Shown: piece by piece, positions 28,792-37,499 of the stretch
Layout: each line of letters begins with the position of its first letter
Position numbering within the stretch: the first letter of the stretch is position 1
NCBI RefSeq assembly: GCF_012933465.1
Contig: NZ_JABBND010000002.1
Location: 395,055 to 459,054 of the forward strand
Source of the DNA: Actinomycetospora sp. TBRC 11914
GTDB lineage: Bacteria; Actinomycetota; Actinomycetes; Mycobacteriales; Pseudonocardiaceae
Direction of reading: 5' to 3'
Length of the DNA stretch: 64,000 nucleotides
Made by a program: the position numbers and the translations under genes
Notes under the pieces: model-generated
What the model saw: only the letters and a program-made list of their open reading frames with translations
What the model was told of the DNA's origin: nothing
The model's database searches: none

Positions 28792-29813
28792 GAGCGCGTG
28801 CGCCCCTCACGCACCACGTGCGGCTTGAGGTGCTTGTAGCCGCGGACGTTCAGCGGCGGGACGGAGCGCAGCTCCACGTCGAGGCCCTGCTCGCGGACGG
28901 CGGCGGTCAGCTCGTCGTCCAGCAACGTCGTGCCCGGCCGGGCGTGCGACGTCAGCCGGCTCGCGATGTTCACCACCGGCCCGTAGACGTCGCCGTAGCG
29001 GGGGAGCACCTCGCCGTGGGCCAGGCCGATCCGCAGCGCGAGGCGGCCCTCGTCGTCGGGGACCTCGCGGTGCAGGTCGGCCGCGATCCCGAGCGCGCCC
29101 GCGACGTCGGGGCAGACGAACAGCACCTCGTCGCCCAGCGTCTTGACGATCCGCCCGCCGCGGCGTGACACGACGTCGGTGCTGACGCTCTCGAAGCGCT
29201 CCAGCAGCGACCGCAGCTCGTCGGCGTCGACGGCGCGGGACAGCGCGGTGAAGCCGACGAGGTCGGCGAACCCGACCGTCGTCGTCGTGGTGCGCCCGTC
29301 GCCGTCGTCGTCGGCCTCCGCCTCCGCGATGGCGGACAGCATGCGGCCCGCGGTCACCGTGAGGTGCCGCCGCCACGTGTAGGCCTGGAGCTTCTCGAGC
29401 AGCGGCACCAGGGTCCGGACGGAGTCCACGACGGCGTCCGGGTCGTCGACGTCCCCGCGGTCGGCGATCGTGCGCCGCAGCAGGTTGGCCTGCCACTCGG
29501 CGAGCCGGGCCATGCTCTGTCCGAGGGTCCGGGCGATCGCGAGCGCCTCGGCCTCGTCGAGCGCCTCGTCACCGAGGAGCTCCTCCACCAGGGCCAGCGC
29601 GTCGAGGTCGGCCTGGGCGAACGCGGCCACGTCGTCGGGGACCCGCGGGAAGCCGAGCGCGCTCCACAGCCGCGCGGTCTGCTCGAGGCCGACCCCGGCG
29701 CGCTCCGCGACGTCCCCACGCCGCAGCGTGCGCTCACCGCCGAGGAGGAAGTCCTCGACCTCGCGCTGCGCCTCGCCCCAGCGACCCGACGGGTCCTCCG
29801 ACGACGGGCTCAC
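28788..29813 (-). CDS. Class III adenylate cyclase with N-terminal autoregulatory domain
   Basis: 341 residues from a GTG at 29813 overlapping the usp stop (GTGA). Residues ~1-160 are an all-helical region resembling the regulatory domain of the pH-sensing mycobacterial cyclase Rv1264. Residues ~175-340 form the catalytic domain. The first metal Asp is in VGFADLVGFTALSR. The substrate-defining Lys and second metal Asp are in RIVKTLGDEV. The adenine-selecting Asp is probably in RYGDVYGP, with Asn/Arg in VVNIASRL. All catalytic residues are present, so it should make cAMP. No membrane span. Confidence 0.9.
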   Translation of the reverse strand: MSPSSEDPSGRWGEAQREVEDFLLGGERTLRRGDVAERAGVGLEQTARLWSALGFPRVPDDVAAFAQADLDALALVEELLGDEALDEAEALAIARTLGQSMARLAEWQANLLRRTIADRGDVDDPDAVVDSVRTLVPLLEKLQAYTWRRHLTVTAGRMLSAIAEAEADDDGDGRTTTTTVGFADLVGFTALSRAVDADELRSLLERFESVSTDVVSRRGGRIVKTLGDEVLFVCPDVAGALGIAADLHREVPDDEGRLALRIGLAHGEVLPRYGDVYGPVVNIASRLTSHARPGTTLLDDELTAAVREQGLDVELRSVPPLNVRGYKHLKPHVVREGRTRS

Positions 29814-30256
29814 GTGGTGTGGACGATGAGGACGTCCGTCGGCGCCTTCCGCGAGATGCCCTGCGGGACGGAGCCGAGCAGCCGGCCCGACAGGCTGTTG
29901 AGGCCGCGGTTGCCGATGACGAGGAGGTCCGCCTTGCGGTCGGTGACGACGTCGGTGACGACCTCGATGGGGTCGCCCTCGACGGCCACGGTCTCGACGC
30001 TGCCGGCGCCCTTCGCGGAGGCGCGCTCCTTGGCGTCCCGCAGGGTCTCCTCGGCCGGGGTGGACCCGACGACGTGGTAGGCGGCGTCCTCGCCGAGCTG
30101 CTGCTCGGCCTGGCCGGTGTTCCGGGCCGGGTGGTACGCGCAGATGATCAGCAGGGTGGCCGAGGAGTCGGCGGCGACGGTGGCCGCGCGGTCGACGGCG
30201 CGGTAGGAGGACTCGGACCCGTCGGTCCCGACGGCGACGAGCTGGTAGGCGCCCAT
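29810..30256 (-). CDS. Universal stress protein (UspA family), ATP-binding type
   Basis: 148 residues, ATG at 30256. It is a single Usp domain: VAVGTDGSESSYRAVDRA at the N-terminus and the nucleotide-binding motif GNRGLNSLSGRLLGSV (G-x2-G-x9-G-S type) near residues 118-133, ending in DVLIVHTT. ATP-binding Usps act in dormancy and stress responses. It is translationally coupled to the cyclase, so the pair may form a small signalling unit; some mycobacterial Usps bind cAMP. No DosR-type box was recognised upstream. Confidence 0.93.
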   Translation of the reverse strand: MGAYQLVAVGTDGSESSYRAVDRAATVAADSSATLLIICAYHPARNTGQAEQQLGEDAAYHVVGSTPAEETLRDAKERASAKGAGSVETVAVEGDPIEVVTDVVTDRKADLLVIGNRGLNSLSGRLLGSVPQGISRKAPTDVLIVHTT

Positions 30257-30374
30257 GGCGTGCTCCGATCTCAGGGCTCTGGTCCGGACGTCAGTGGAAC
30301 GAACGTGTACCGGAGGGGCCGCATGCTAGCGCGATGACCCGGACGGAGGCATTCGACCCCCCGGTCGGCGGCGG

Positions 30375-31625
30375 TCAGGGGCGTTGCGCCTCACCCGGTC
30401 CACACAGCGTTCCGGCGACGAGGTGCCCACGGAGGCGGGGGTTCAGTCGTGCGAACACACACAGCATCGCCCGCATCGCCTCGGCGACGTCCTCGTCCGA
30501 CCCGTCCGACCCCAGGTACGCGCGCCGGTGCGGGGCGGGCAGCGAGAAGAAGCGGTCGAAGAACTCCGGCACCTCACCTGCGGGGAGTCGCAGGAGGACG
30601 TCGAGTCCGCGGCGCCGCATGCCGTGCACGACGCGGGCCGACCGGCTCCGTGCGGCACGCCGCGCGCGGGTCGCTCGACTCGCGGCGTCGACGCCCGCAC
30701 GATCGTCCGATCGAGCGACGACGGCGTCAGCCAGTCGAGTGGCGACCCGCAGTGAACGTGCCACCGAGAAGCCGGACGCGGGGTGGACCAGGGGAGCCGC
30801 GGCACCGAGCGCGACGACACCGTCCGGGGAGCGGTGCGACGGGGTGTCGACCGGGAACCGGACGTGCTCGACGCGCCCCGGGTCGTCGAGGGGGACCTCG
30901 GCGTCGCGCAGCCCGGCCGCGCGCAGCCGCCGGCGGAGGCGCTCGGCGAGCTCGGGCAGCGGCAGACCCGGCCGGCGGGCCAGCGAGGTCTCCTCGAGCA
31001 GCACCCGGCCGTCCCCGAGCGGCACCGCGTACAGGAACGTCGGCCAGCCCGGCAGGCCGTGCAGCGGTCGCCAGTCCATGAACAGCAGCCGCCCGTCGGT
31101 CACGCGGGCCGCCGTGGCCGCGTCGACGACGACGCCGAGCGCGGTCTGTTCGGCGCGCCGCCCGCCCCGGGCGCCGGTCGACAGCGCCTGGACGGCGCCG
31201 GTCGCGTCGGCGACCACGTCCGCGGCGAGCTCGGTGCCGTCGGCGAGCACCGCCCGGCCCCGCCCGGCCGCGACCACCCGCCCCCGGTGCACCCGCACCC
31301 CGTCGTGGTGCAGCGCCCGCTGGAGCCCCGGCGTGTCGAGGATCGCGTACTCGTCGTCGAGCCGGTGGGCGTGCGTCGCGATCGCCCACCCGACGTCGTG
31401 CGCGGCGACCACCCCGGGGGGCAGCGGGTCCGGTCCGGCGGGCAGCTCGTGGCACCACGCGCCGTAGGTGTGGCGCCAGGTGCGGTCGGGCCGGGGGTCG
31501 ACGAGGACGACGTCGAGCCCCTGACGTGCGCAGGCGCGCGCGGCCGACCAGCCGGCGGGTCCGCCGCCGGCGACCAGCAGGTCGGCCCCCGTCAGTCCCG
31601 GTCGGTGCCCATCTCGCGGTCCCAC
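30375..31625 (-). CDS. crtL: Lycopene cyclase (CrtL/CrtY-type flavoprotein)
   Basis: 416 residues from a GTG at 31625. It cyclises the psi-ends of lycopene to beta-ionone rings. N-terminal dinucleotide-binding motif LLVAGGGPAGWSAARA, then ATGAVQALS, and the family-typical FLYAVPLGDGRVLLEETSL containing the catalytic acidic pair region. The C-terminal ALGAAAPLVHPASGFSVARS is another lycopene-cyclase block. The start overlaps the upstream gene by 34 nt; no later ATG or GTG precedes the FAD motif. No crtE, crtB or crtI is in the window, so the carotenoid genes must be elsewhere. Confidence 0.87.
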   Translation of the reverse strand: MGPRDGHRPGLTGADLLVAGGGPAGWSAARACARQGLDVVLVDPRPDRTWRHTYGAWCHELPAGPDPLPPGVVAAHDVGWAIATHAHRLDDEYAILDTPGLQRALHHDGVRVHRGRVVAAGRGRAVLADGTELAADVVADATGAVQALSTGARGGRRAEQTALGVVVDAATAARVTDGRLLFMDWRPLHGLPGWPTFLYAVPLGDGRVLLEETSLARRPGLPLPELAERLRRRLRAAGLRDAEVPLDDPGRVEHVRFPVDTPSHRSPDGVVALGAAAPLVHPASGFSVARSLRVATRLADAVVARSDDRAGVDAASRATRARRAARSRSARVVHGMRRRGLDVLLRLPAGEVPEFFDRFFSLPAPHRRAYLGSDGSDEDVAEAMRAMLCVFARLNPRLRGHLVAGTLCGPGEAQRP

Positions 31626-31990
31626 GCGCGCAGCGTCTCGCGATCACGCTTGGCCCGCGCGTTCCAGTCCCGCATCGTCTGGGGGTAGCCGGTCACCGTC
31701 ACGTCGTAGATCGGCACGCCGCACTTGCGGGCGAGGCGCTCGGCCGCCCGCGGGGTGCCGACGCGACGGCGGGTCCACTCACCGTCGACCGCCACGGCCA
31801 CGACGGTGGTGTCGGTCGCGGTGGTCTCCGGCTCGACGAAGAACTCCACGCCGCCCCGAGACCGGGCGAACGAGCGCAGGTGCTCCAGGTCGGCCGGGCC
31901 GCCCTCGCGGTCGAGGACCTGGCGCCGGCCGTCGGCGCCCACCCCGCCGCCGCCCGATGCGCCGCCGCGCAACCAGCTGAACAGGCCCAT
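31592..31990 (-). CDS. Conserved actinobacterial small protein, unknown function
   Basis: 132 residues, ATG at 31990. It begins MGLFSWLRGG and a Gly-rich linker, then a compact domain: ADLEHLRSFARSRGGVEFFVEP, TVVAVAVDGEWTRRRV, AAERLARKCGVPIYDVTVTGYPQTMRDWNAR. This pattern is common as a hypothetical protein in actinobacteria. The V-A-x-D-G-E-W-T-R-R-R strand-turn-strand and the GxPxYDV strand suggest a small alpha/beta fold. No catalytic residues can be assigned. Its 3' end overlaps the lycopene cyclase start. Confidence 0.75.
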   Translation of the reverse strand: MGLFSWLRGGASGGGGVGADGRRQVLDREGGPADLEHLRSFARSRGGVEFFVEPETTATDTTVVAVAVDGEWTRRRVGTPRAAERLARKCGVPIYDVTVTGYPQTMRDWNARAKRDRETLRAWDREMGTDRD

Positions 31991-32037
31991 GACGCCCAGT
32001 GTCCACGATCTCGGGCGGGAGGGGTGTGAAGCGACCC

Positions 32038-32838
32038 CTATCCGGCGGCCAGCGTGCCGCCGTCGATGCGCACCGTCTCCCCGGTGATCCACGACGCGGC
32101 GTCGGTGCAGAGGAACCCCACGAGCGCGGCGACGTCGGCGGGGTCGCCGAGCCGCTTGAGGGGATAGCCGTCCGCGACCCCCTGCTCGTCGGCGGTGTAG
32201 AGCGCCTCGGCGAAGCGGGTCCGGACGATGGCCGGGGCCACGGCGTTCACGCGGATCCGCGGACCCAGCTCCGCGGCGAGCTCCTCGGTGAGGCGGATGA
32301 GCGCGGCCTTGGACGCGCCGTAGGCGGCGATGGCCCGGGTCGACCGCAGCCCGGCCACCGAGGCGATGTTGACGACGCTGCCGCCGTGCTCGCCCATCCA
32401 CGCCGCGTGGGCCTGCTGGAGGAAGCCGAGGGCCGCGACCACGTTGACGTCGAAGATCTTCGAGACGGCGCCGAGGTCGGCCTGCATCAGCGGCCCGTAC
32501 ACCGGGTTGACCCCGGTGTTGTTCACCAGCACGTCCAGGCGCCCGAAGCGCTCGACGGTCCCCGCGACGGCGGCGGCGCGCGCCTCGGCGTCCCCGGCGT
32601 TGCCGGGGTGGGCGAGCACCCGGTCCGGCGCCCCGAGGCCCTCGGCGGCCGTGTGGAGCACGTCGGGCTTGCGGGCCGTGATCGTGACGCTGGCGCCGCG
32701 CGCGAGCAGGTCGGCGGCGATGGCGAGCCCGATGCCGCGGCTCGCCCCCGTGACCAGCGCGACCTTCCCGTCGAGGCGGTCGCGCGGGCCGCCGGGGGAG
32801 GGCGCGGTGGTGGGCTCGCCGCCCGCGGTGACGCTCAT
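32038..32838 (-). CDS. Short-chain dehydrogenase/reductase (FabG-like)
   Basis: 266 residues, ATG at 32838. Classical SDR: cofactor motif TGASRGIGLA, VNNTG, and a catalytic Ser in NIASVAG with Y-x3-K in YGASKAALIR, followed by NAVAPAIVRTRFAE and the C-terminal SWITGETVRIDGGTLAAG. It probably reduces a keto or oxidises a hydroxy group with NADP(H). A ~15-residue Pro/Gly-rich N-terminal extension precedes the domain. Its substrate is unknown; it is the first gene of this minus-strand group. Confidence 0.92.
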   Translation of the reverse strand: MSVTAGGEPTTAPSPGGPRDRLDGKVALVTGASRGIGLAIAADLLARGASVTITARKPDVLHTAAEGLGAPDRVLAHPGNAGDAEARAAAVAGTVERFGRLDVLVNNTGVNPVYGPLMQADLGAVSKIFDVNVVAALGFLQQAHAAWMGEHGGSVVNIASVAGLRSTRAIAAYGASKAALIRLTEELAAELGPRIRVNAVAPAIVRTRFAEALYTADEQGVADGYPLKRLGDPADVAALVGFLCTDAASWITGETVRIDGGTLAAG

Positions 32839-33021
32839 GACAGGCGACCCTAGCCACGTCGCGGGGCGCGGGGCCGGGGGCCGCCGACGAGGCTCACCTA
32901 CACTGGGGTGGAACACCAGCGGCGTGGTGTCCGCACCTCGGCGTCCCCTGTGGCCCGTCGCGACCGCCGCCTGCGTCGCCGCCGACGCGACGCGAACCCC
33001 GACCCCGGGATGAGGCCCCCT

Positions 33022-34644
33022 GTGATCACCGCGTCCGATCTCGAGCTGCGTGCCGGCTCCCGTGTCCTGCTCGCGGGGGTCACCCTGCGCGTGCAGCCGG
33101 GGGACCGCATCGGCCTCGTCGGGCGCAACGGGGCCGGCAAGACCACCTCGCTGCGCGCGCTGGCCGGCGAGTCCGAGCCCTACGGCGGCACCGTCCGCTC
33201 GACGGGCCCGGTCGGCTACCTCCCCCAGGACCCCCGCGAGGGCGACCTGTCGGTGCTCGCGCGGGACCGGGTGCTCTCCGCCCGGGGGCTCGACCAGATC
33301 CTGCGGGACATGGAGAAGGCCCAGACCGCGATGGCCGAGCTCGCCGACGACGCCGAGCGCGACAAGGCGGTCGCGCGCTACGGCAAGCTCGAGACCCGGT
33401 TCGCCGACCTCGGCGGCTACGCGGCCGAGAGCGAGGCCGGCCGCATCTGCTCCAACCTCGGGCTGCCCGACCGGGTGCTCGCCCAGCCGCTCGAGACGCT
33501 CTCCGGCGGGCAGCGCCGCCGCGTGGAGCTCGCGCGCATCCTCTTCGCCGCCTCCGGCGACGGCGGCAACGCCGGGACGACGCTGCTCCTCGACGAGCCG
33601 ACGAACCACCTCGACGCCGACTCGATCTCCTGGCTGCGCAGCTTCCTGCGGGCCCACGAGGGCGGGGTCGTGGTGATCAGCCACGACACCGACCTGCTGG
33701 CCGACGTCGTCAACAAGGTCTGGTTCCTCGACGCCACCCGCGGCGAGCTCGACGGCTACAACATGACCTGGAAGAACTACTTGCGGGCACGCTCCGACGA
33801 CGAGGCACGGCGCCGGCGGGAGCGGGCCAACGCCGAGAAGAAGGCCTCGGCGCTGCAGACCCAGGCCGCGAAGATGGGGGCCAAGGCGACGAAGGCCGTG
33901 GCCGCCAAGCAGATGCAGCGTCGGGCGAACGCCCTGCTGGAGGGGCTCGACGAGGAGCGGGTGTCCGACCGGGTGGCCGCCATCCGGTTCCCGACCCCGC
34001 AGGCCTGCGGCCGGACCCCGCTCACCGCCGCCGGGCTCTCGAAGAGCTACGGCTCGCTCGAGGTGTTCACCGGGGTCGACCTGGCCGTCGACCGCGGCTC
34101 GCGGGTGGTGATCCTCGGGCTCAACGGCGCGGGGAAGACGACGCTGCTGCGCATCCTCGCGGGGGTGGAGCACCCCGACACCGGCGAGGTGGTCCCGGGA
34201 CACGGACTGCGCACCGGGTACTTCGCTCAGGAGCACGACACCCTCGACATGGGCCGCAGCGTCTGGCAGAACGCCCGCTCGGCGGCGCCCGACACCCCGG
34301 AGCAGCAGCTGCGGACGCTGCTGGGGGCCTTCCAGTTCTCCGGCGAGCAGCTCGAGCAGCCGGCGGGCACGCTCTCCGGCGGCGAGCGGACCCGGCTGGC
34401 GCTCGCCGGCCTGGTGTCCTCGGCCGCGAACGTGCTGCTCCTGGACGAGCCGACCAACAACCTCGACCCGGCGTCGCGGGAGAAGGTGCTCGACGCGCTG
34501 CGCCACTACGAGGGCGCCGTGGTCCTCGTGACGCACGATCCCGGCGCGGTCGAGGCGCTCGAGCCCGAGCGCGTCATCCTCCTGCCCGACGGCACCGAGG
34601 ACCACTTCTCGGCCGACCACCTCGAGCTCGTCGAGCTCGCCTGA
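33022..34644 (+). CDS. ABC-F family ATPase (translation factor EttA/Uup-like)
   Basis: 540 residues from a GTG at 33022, preceded by GGATGAGG; an in-frame ATG at 33010 is the alternative. Two ABC domains and no membrane part. Domain 1: GRNGAGKTTS, LSGGQRRRVELARIL, LLLDEPTNHLD. Linker of ~80 residues rich in Arg/Lys/Ala (RRRRERANAEKKASALQTQA). Domain 2: GLNGAGKTTLL, LSGGERTRLALAGL, LLLDEPTNNLD. ABC-F proteins act on the ribosomal E-site and include antibiotic-protection factors. Which subgroup this is cannot be told. Confidence 0.93.
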   Translation: MITASDLELRAGSRVLLAGVTLRVQPGDRIGLVGRNGAGKTTSLRALAGESEPYGGTVRSTGPVGYLPQDPREGDLSVLARDRVLSARGLDQILRDMEKAQTAMAELADDAERDKAVARYGKLETRFADLGGYAAESEAGRICSNLGLPDRVLAQPLETLSGGQRRRVELARILFAASGDGGNAGTTLLLDEPTNHLDADSISWLRSFLRAHEGGVVVISHDTDLLADVVNKVWFLDATRGELDGYNMTWKNYLRARSDDEARRRRERANAEKKASALQTQAAKMGAKATKAVAAKQMQRRANALLEGLDEERVSDRVAAIRFPTPQACGRTPLTAAGLSKSYGSLEVFTGVDLAVDRGSRVVILGLNGAGKTTLLRILAGVEHPDTGEVVPGHGLRTGYFAQEHDTLDMGRSVWQNARSAAPDTPEQQLRTLLGAFQFSGEQLEQPAGTLSGGERTRLALAGLVSSAANVLLLDEPTNNLDPASREKVLDALRHYEGAVVLVTHDPGAVEALEPERVILLPDGTEDHFSADHLELVELA

Positions 34645-34842
34645 GGACTCGGCCGTTCGGCCCAACCTCGCGGCGTAGGGCCTTCGTGAGCTGGAACGAT
34701 CGAGCGATGGGCCGCCTGGGCGGATCTCGATCCGATCGGCGCAACCGCTCACCGATCATGTGAAATGTGCCGTGGCGCACACCGGCTCTCACGATCATCA
34801 TGGGTCCACCGGGCACCGTCCGGGAGAGGGGTGGACCGAACC

Positions 34843-35052
34843 ATGGCCGATCTGAAGAAGGGCGCCCGCATCACGGGTGACCAGCGGGACAAGCTCGCCA
34901 CGGATCTCAAGAAGAAGTACGAGAAGGGCGCGAGCATCCGCTCGCTCGCCGAGTCCACGGGTCGCTCGTACGGCTTCGTGCACCGGGTGCTCTCCGAGTC
35001 CGGCGTCACGCTGCGCGGGCGTGGTGGGGCCACCCGCACCAAGAAGTCCTGA
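34843..35052 (+). CDS. Small helix-turn-helix DNA-binding protein
   Basis: 69 residues from an ATG at 34843, with GGGAGAGGGG upstream. Very basic: N-terminal KKGARITGDQRDKLATDLKK, then an HTH (GASIRSLAESTGRSYGFVHRVL), then LRGRGGATRTKKS. This short regulator type is widespread and strongly conserved in actinobacteria, with unknown targets. A GTG 12 nt earlier is possible. It is monocistronic, flanked by ~200 and ~300 bp of non-coding DNA. Confidence 0.88.
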   Translation: MADLKKGARITGDQRDKLATDLKKKYEKGASIRSLAESTGRSYGFVHRVLSESGVTLRGRGGATRTKKS

Positions 35053-35383
35053 CGACGCACTCCTCGCGAACCGGGCCTCGACCGCACGGGGTCCGGACGA
35101 GGGGCACAGCACGCATGCCCAGCGGGCTGTCGGGCTGCCCCACGTGCTCCTGATCACGGGCGCGCACGCCGATCGTCGCGTCCGCCTGTGCTCACGGCGA
35201 ACACGGCGCGCGCACGCGAGCGCGATCACCTGCGCTCGCGGATACTCGGGCGCGGACCGGCGGACCACCACCCGCCGGACGTGACCCGCGCCCGCTCGTC
35301 CGCTTGACCTCAACAATCGTCGAGGTCGCACGCTCGGCGCCGAGGTCCGAGCGAACGGGGTGAGCGGCGTGGAGAACGCCTGG
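35053..35383. promoter_or_regulatory. Intergenic region with SoxR/MerR-like promoter dyad
   Basis: 331 bp upstream of the ABC exporter. TTGACC (35304-35309) is a near-consensus -35. It overlaps the dyad ACCTCAAC (35307-35314), AATC, GTCGAGGT (35319-35326), seven of eight bases matching. With a 19-bp spacer the -10 would be CACGCT (35329-35334). Long spacers with a dyad between the elements are typical of MerR/SoxR-activated promoters. A repeat shared with 16445-16465 lies at 35136-35156. Confidence 0.55.
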
Positions 35384-37240
35384 ATGCTGATGATGTCGAT
35401 GTCGCGCGGGGAGTCGCTCCCGCGCTCGGTGCCCCGCGGCACGCTCCGTCGCATCTGGCGCTTCGCCGGCGCGCACCACCGGATGCTCTACGGCTTCCTC
35501 GCGCTCACCACGCTCTCCGCCGTGATCGCGGTGCTGGTGCCGGTGCTGGCCGGGCGCGTCGTGGACGCGATCGTCCACCGGACCGCGCTCGGCACCGTGG
35601 TGACCATTGCGCTGGCCATCGCCGCGCTCGCCGTCGTCGACTCGCTGTCGGGCCTGGCCGAGCGGTGGATGAGCTCGCGGATCGGCGAGGGGCTGATCTA
35701 CGACCTGCGCCGGGCCGTGTTCTCCCACGTCCAGGCGATGCCGGTCGCGTTCTTCACCCGCACCCGGACCGGGTCGCTGGTCAGCCGGCTCAACAACGAC
35801 GTCATCGGCGCCCAGCGGGCCTTCACCTCGACCCTCTCCGGGCTGGTCACCAACGTCATCCAGCTCGTCCTGACCGTCGCGGTGATGATCACCCTCGCGT
35901 GGCAGGTGACGCTGCTCGCGCTCGTCCTGCTCCCGATCTTCATCCTCCCCGCGCGGCGGATGGGCCGGACGATCGCCGCCCTCCAGCGCGAGTCCGCGAA
36001 CCTCAACGCGGCGATGACCGGCCAGATGACCGAGCGGTTCTCCGCCGGGGGCGCCACGCTGGTCAAGCTTCTCGGCCGTCCGGAGGCCGAGGCGGAGGAG
36101 TTCGGGGACCGGGCGGACCGGGTGCGCGCCATCGGGGTGCGCACCGCGATGGCGAACCGGGTGTTCATGACCAGCCTGACGCTGGTCAGCTCGCTGGCGC
36201 AGGCGATGGTCTACGGCGTCGGCGGCTGGCTCGCGTTCACCGGGCGGATCGACGCGGGCACCGTCGTGAGCCTCGCGCTCCTGCTCACGCGCCTCTACGG
36301 CCCGCTCACCCAGCTCGCGAACGCCCGGGTCGACGTCATGAGCGCGCTGGTGAGCTTCGAGCGGGTCTTCGAGGTGCTCGACCTGCGCCCGTCCATCGTC
36401 GAGCGGCCCGACCCGACGCCGCTGCCGGCCCGGGAGCCGGTCGGGGTGCGCCTGCGCGGGGTGCGCTTCACCTACCCCAGCGCGGACGAGGTCTCGCTGG
36501 CCAGCCTGGAGGAGGTCGCGACCCTCGACCACGCCGAGAACGCGGAGGTGCTGCACGGGGTGGACCTGGAGGTCGGCCCCGGGCAGATGCTCGCGCTGGT
36601 CGGGCCGTCCGGGGCGGGCAAGTCGACGATCGCCTCGCTGGTGCCCCGCCTCTACGACGTGGACGCCGGGGCGGTGGAGGTGGGCGGGCCGGGCGCGTGG
36701 ACCGACGTGCGCGACGTGACCTTCGCGGACCTGCGGGGCACGGTCGGCGTCGTCACCCAGGACGGCCACCTGTTCCACGACACCGTGGCCGGCAACCTGC
36801 GCTACGCGAAGCCGGAGGCGACCGACGCCGAGCTGCTCACCGCGCTCGAGCGCGCCCGCCTCGGCCCCCTCCTGCGCCAGCTGCCCGAGGGCCTCGACAC
36901 CGTGATCGGCGAGCGGGGCTACCGGCTCTCCGGCGGGGAGCGCCAGCGCCTGACGATCGCGCGCCTGCTGCTGGCCGCGCCGCGGGTCGTGATCCTCGAC
37001 GAGGCCACGGCGCACCTCGACTCGGAGTCGGAGGTCGCGGTGCAGGAGGCGCTGGCCGAGGCGCTCGTGGGGCGCACGGCCATCGTCATCGCCCACCGCC
37101 TCTCGACCATCCGCAGCGCCGACACGATCGCCGTCGTCGAGGACGGCCGGGTGGTCGAGCAGGGCCCGCACGAGCTCCTGCTCGGCCGCGGGGGGCGCTA
37201 CGCCGACCTGCACCACACCCAGTTCGCGCCCGCCGCGTGA
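35384..37240 (+). CDS. ABC exporter, fused membrane and ATPase domains (MDR/lipid type)
   Basis: 618 residues from the ATG at 35384 (GGAGA at 35371-35375); a GTG at 35360 would add eight residues. N-terminal six-helix exporter domain (~30-320), then the nucleotide-binding domain: Walker A GPSGAGKST (about 407), Q-loop VTQDGHLFHDT, signature LSGGERQRLTIARLL, Walker B VVILDEATAHLDS, H-loop IVIAHRLSTIRS. It probably works as a homodimer exporting hydrophobic compounds. A SoxR/MerR-like dyad upstream hints at stress induction. No second half-transporter follows. Confidence 0.93.
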   Translation: MLMMSMSRGESLPRSVPRGTLRRIWRFAGAHHRMLYGFLALTTLSAVIAVLVPVLAGRVVDAIVHRTALGTVVTIALAIAALAVVDSLSGLAERWMSSRIGEGLIYDLRRAVFSHVQAMPVAFFTRTRTGSLVSRLNNDVIGAQRAFTSTLSGLVTNVIQLVLTVAVMITLAWQVTLLALVLLPIFILPARRMGRTIAALQRESANLNAAMTGQMTERFSAGGATLVKLLGRPEAEAEEFGDRADRVRAIGVRTAMANRVFMTSLTLVSSLAQAMVYGVGGWLAFTGRIDAGTVVSLALLLTRLYGPLTQLANARVDVMSALVSFERVFEVLDLRPSIVERPDPTPLPAREPVGVRLRGVRFTYPSADEVSLASLEEVATLDHAENAEVLHGVDLEVGPGQMLALVGPSGAGKSTIASLVPRLYDVDAGAVEVGGPGAWTDVRDVTFADLRGTVGVVTQDGHLFHDTVAGNLRYAKPEATDAELLTALERARLGPLLRQLPEGLDTVIGERGYRLSGGERQRLTIARLLLAAPRVVILDEATAHLDSESEVAVQEALAEALVGRTAIVIAHRLSTIRSADTIAVVEDGRVVEQGPHELLLGRGGRYADLHHTQFAPAA

Positions 37241-37265
37241 CCCGCTGTTGATCACGGCGGGTCAC
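37237..37265 (+). terminator. Hairpin terminator after the ABC exporter
   Basis: GTGACCCGC (37237-37245) pairs perfectly with GCGGGTCAC (37257-37265) around an 11-nt loop. The stop codon of the exporter lies inside the left arm. It separates the exporter from the egt operon. Confidence 0.65.
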
Positions 37266-37310
37266 GGTGTCGGGGGTCAGTGATACGACGAACACCGTCA
37301 CGGCGAACCC

Positions 37311-37339
37311 CTGCACGGGCCCTGGGCCGCGTGTAGCGT
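37311..37339 (+). promoter_or_regulatory. Possible promoter of the egt operon
   Basis: CTGCAC (37311-37316) and TAGCGT (37334-37339) are separated by 17 bp. The -10 fits the loose actinobacterial TANNNT pattern but the -35 is weak. It would leave a ~155-nt leader before egtA. The 37262-37499 gap shows nothing else of note. Confidence 0.3.
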
Positions 37340-37499
37340 CGATCGCCGTGCTTCCCGGGGCTCCTGGGGCGGGCGGGGCGCATGACCCCCGATCTGCCGA
37401 CGGAGCACGGGACGCGCACCACGTTCGGTGACCCGCCCGGTGCGGGTACGAGATCCGTACGCGGCAGGACGACGGCGTCCGCCGAGGAGAGGGGTGGGC

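Noticed and set aside
30375..31625. Carotenoid biosynthetic cluster
   Set aside because: Only the cyclase is present; no phytoene synthase or desaturase lies within the window.
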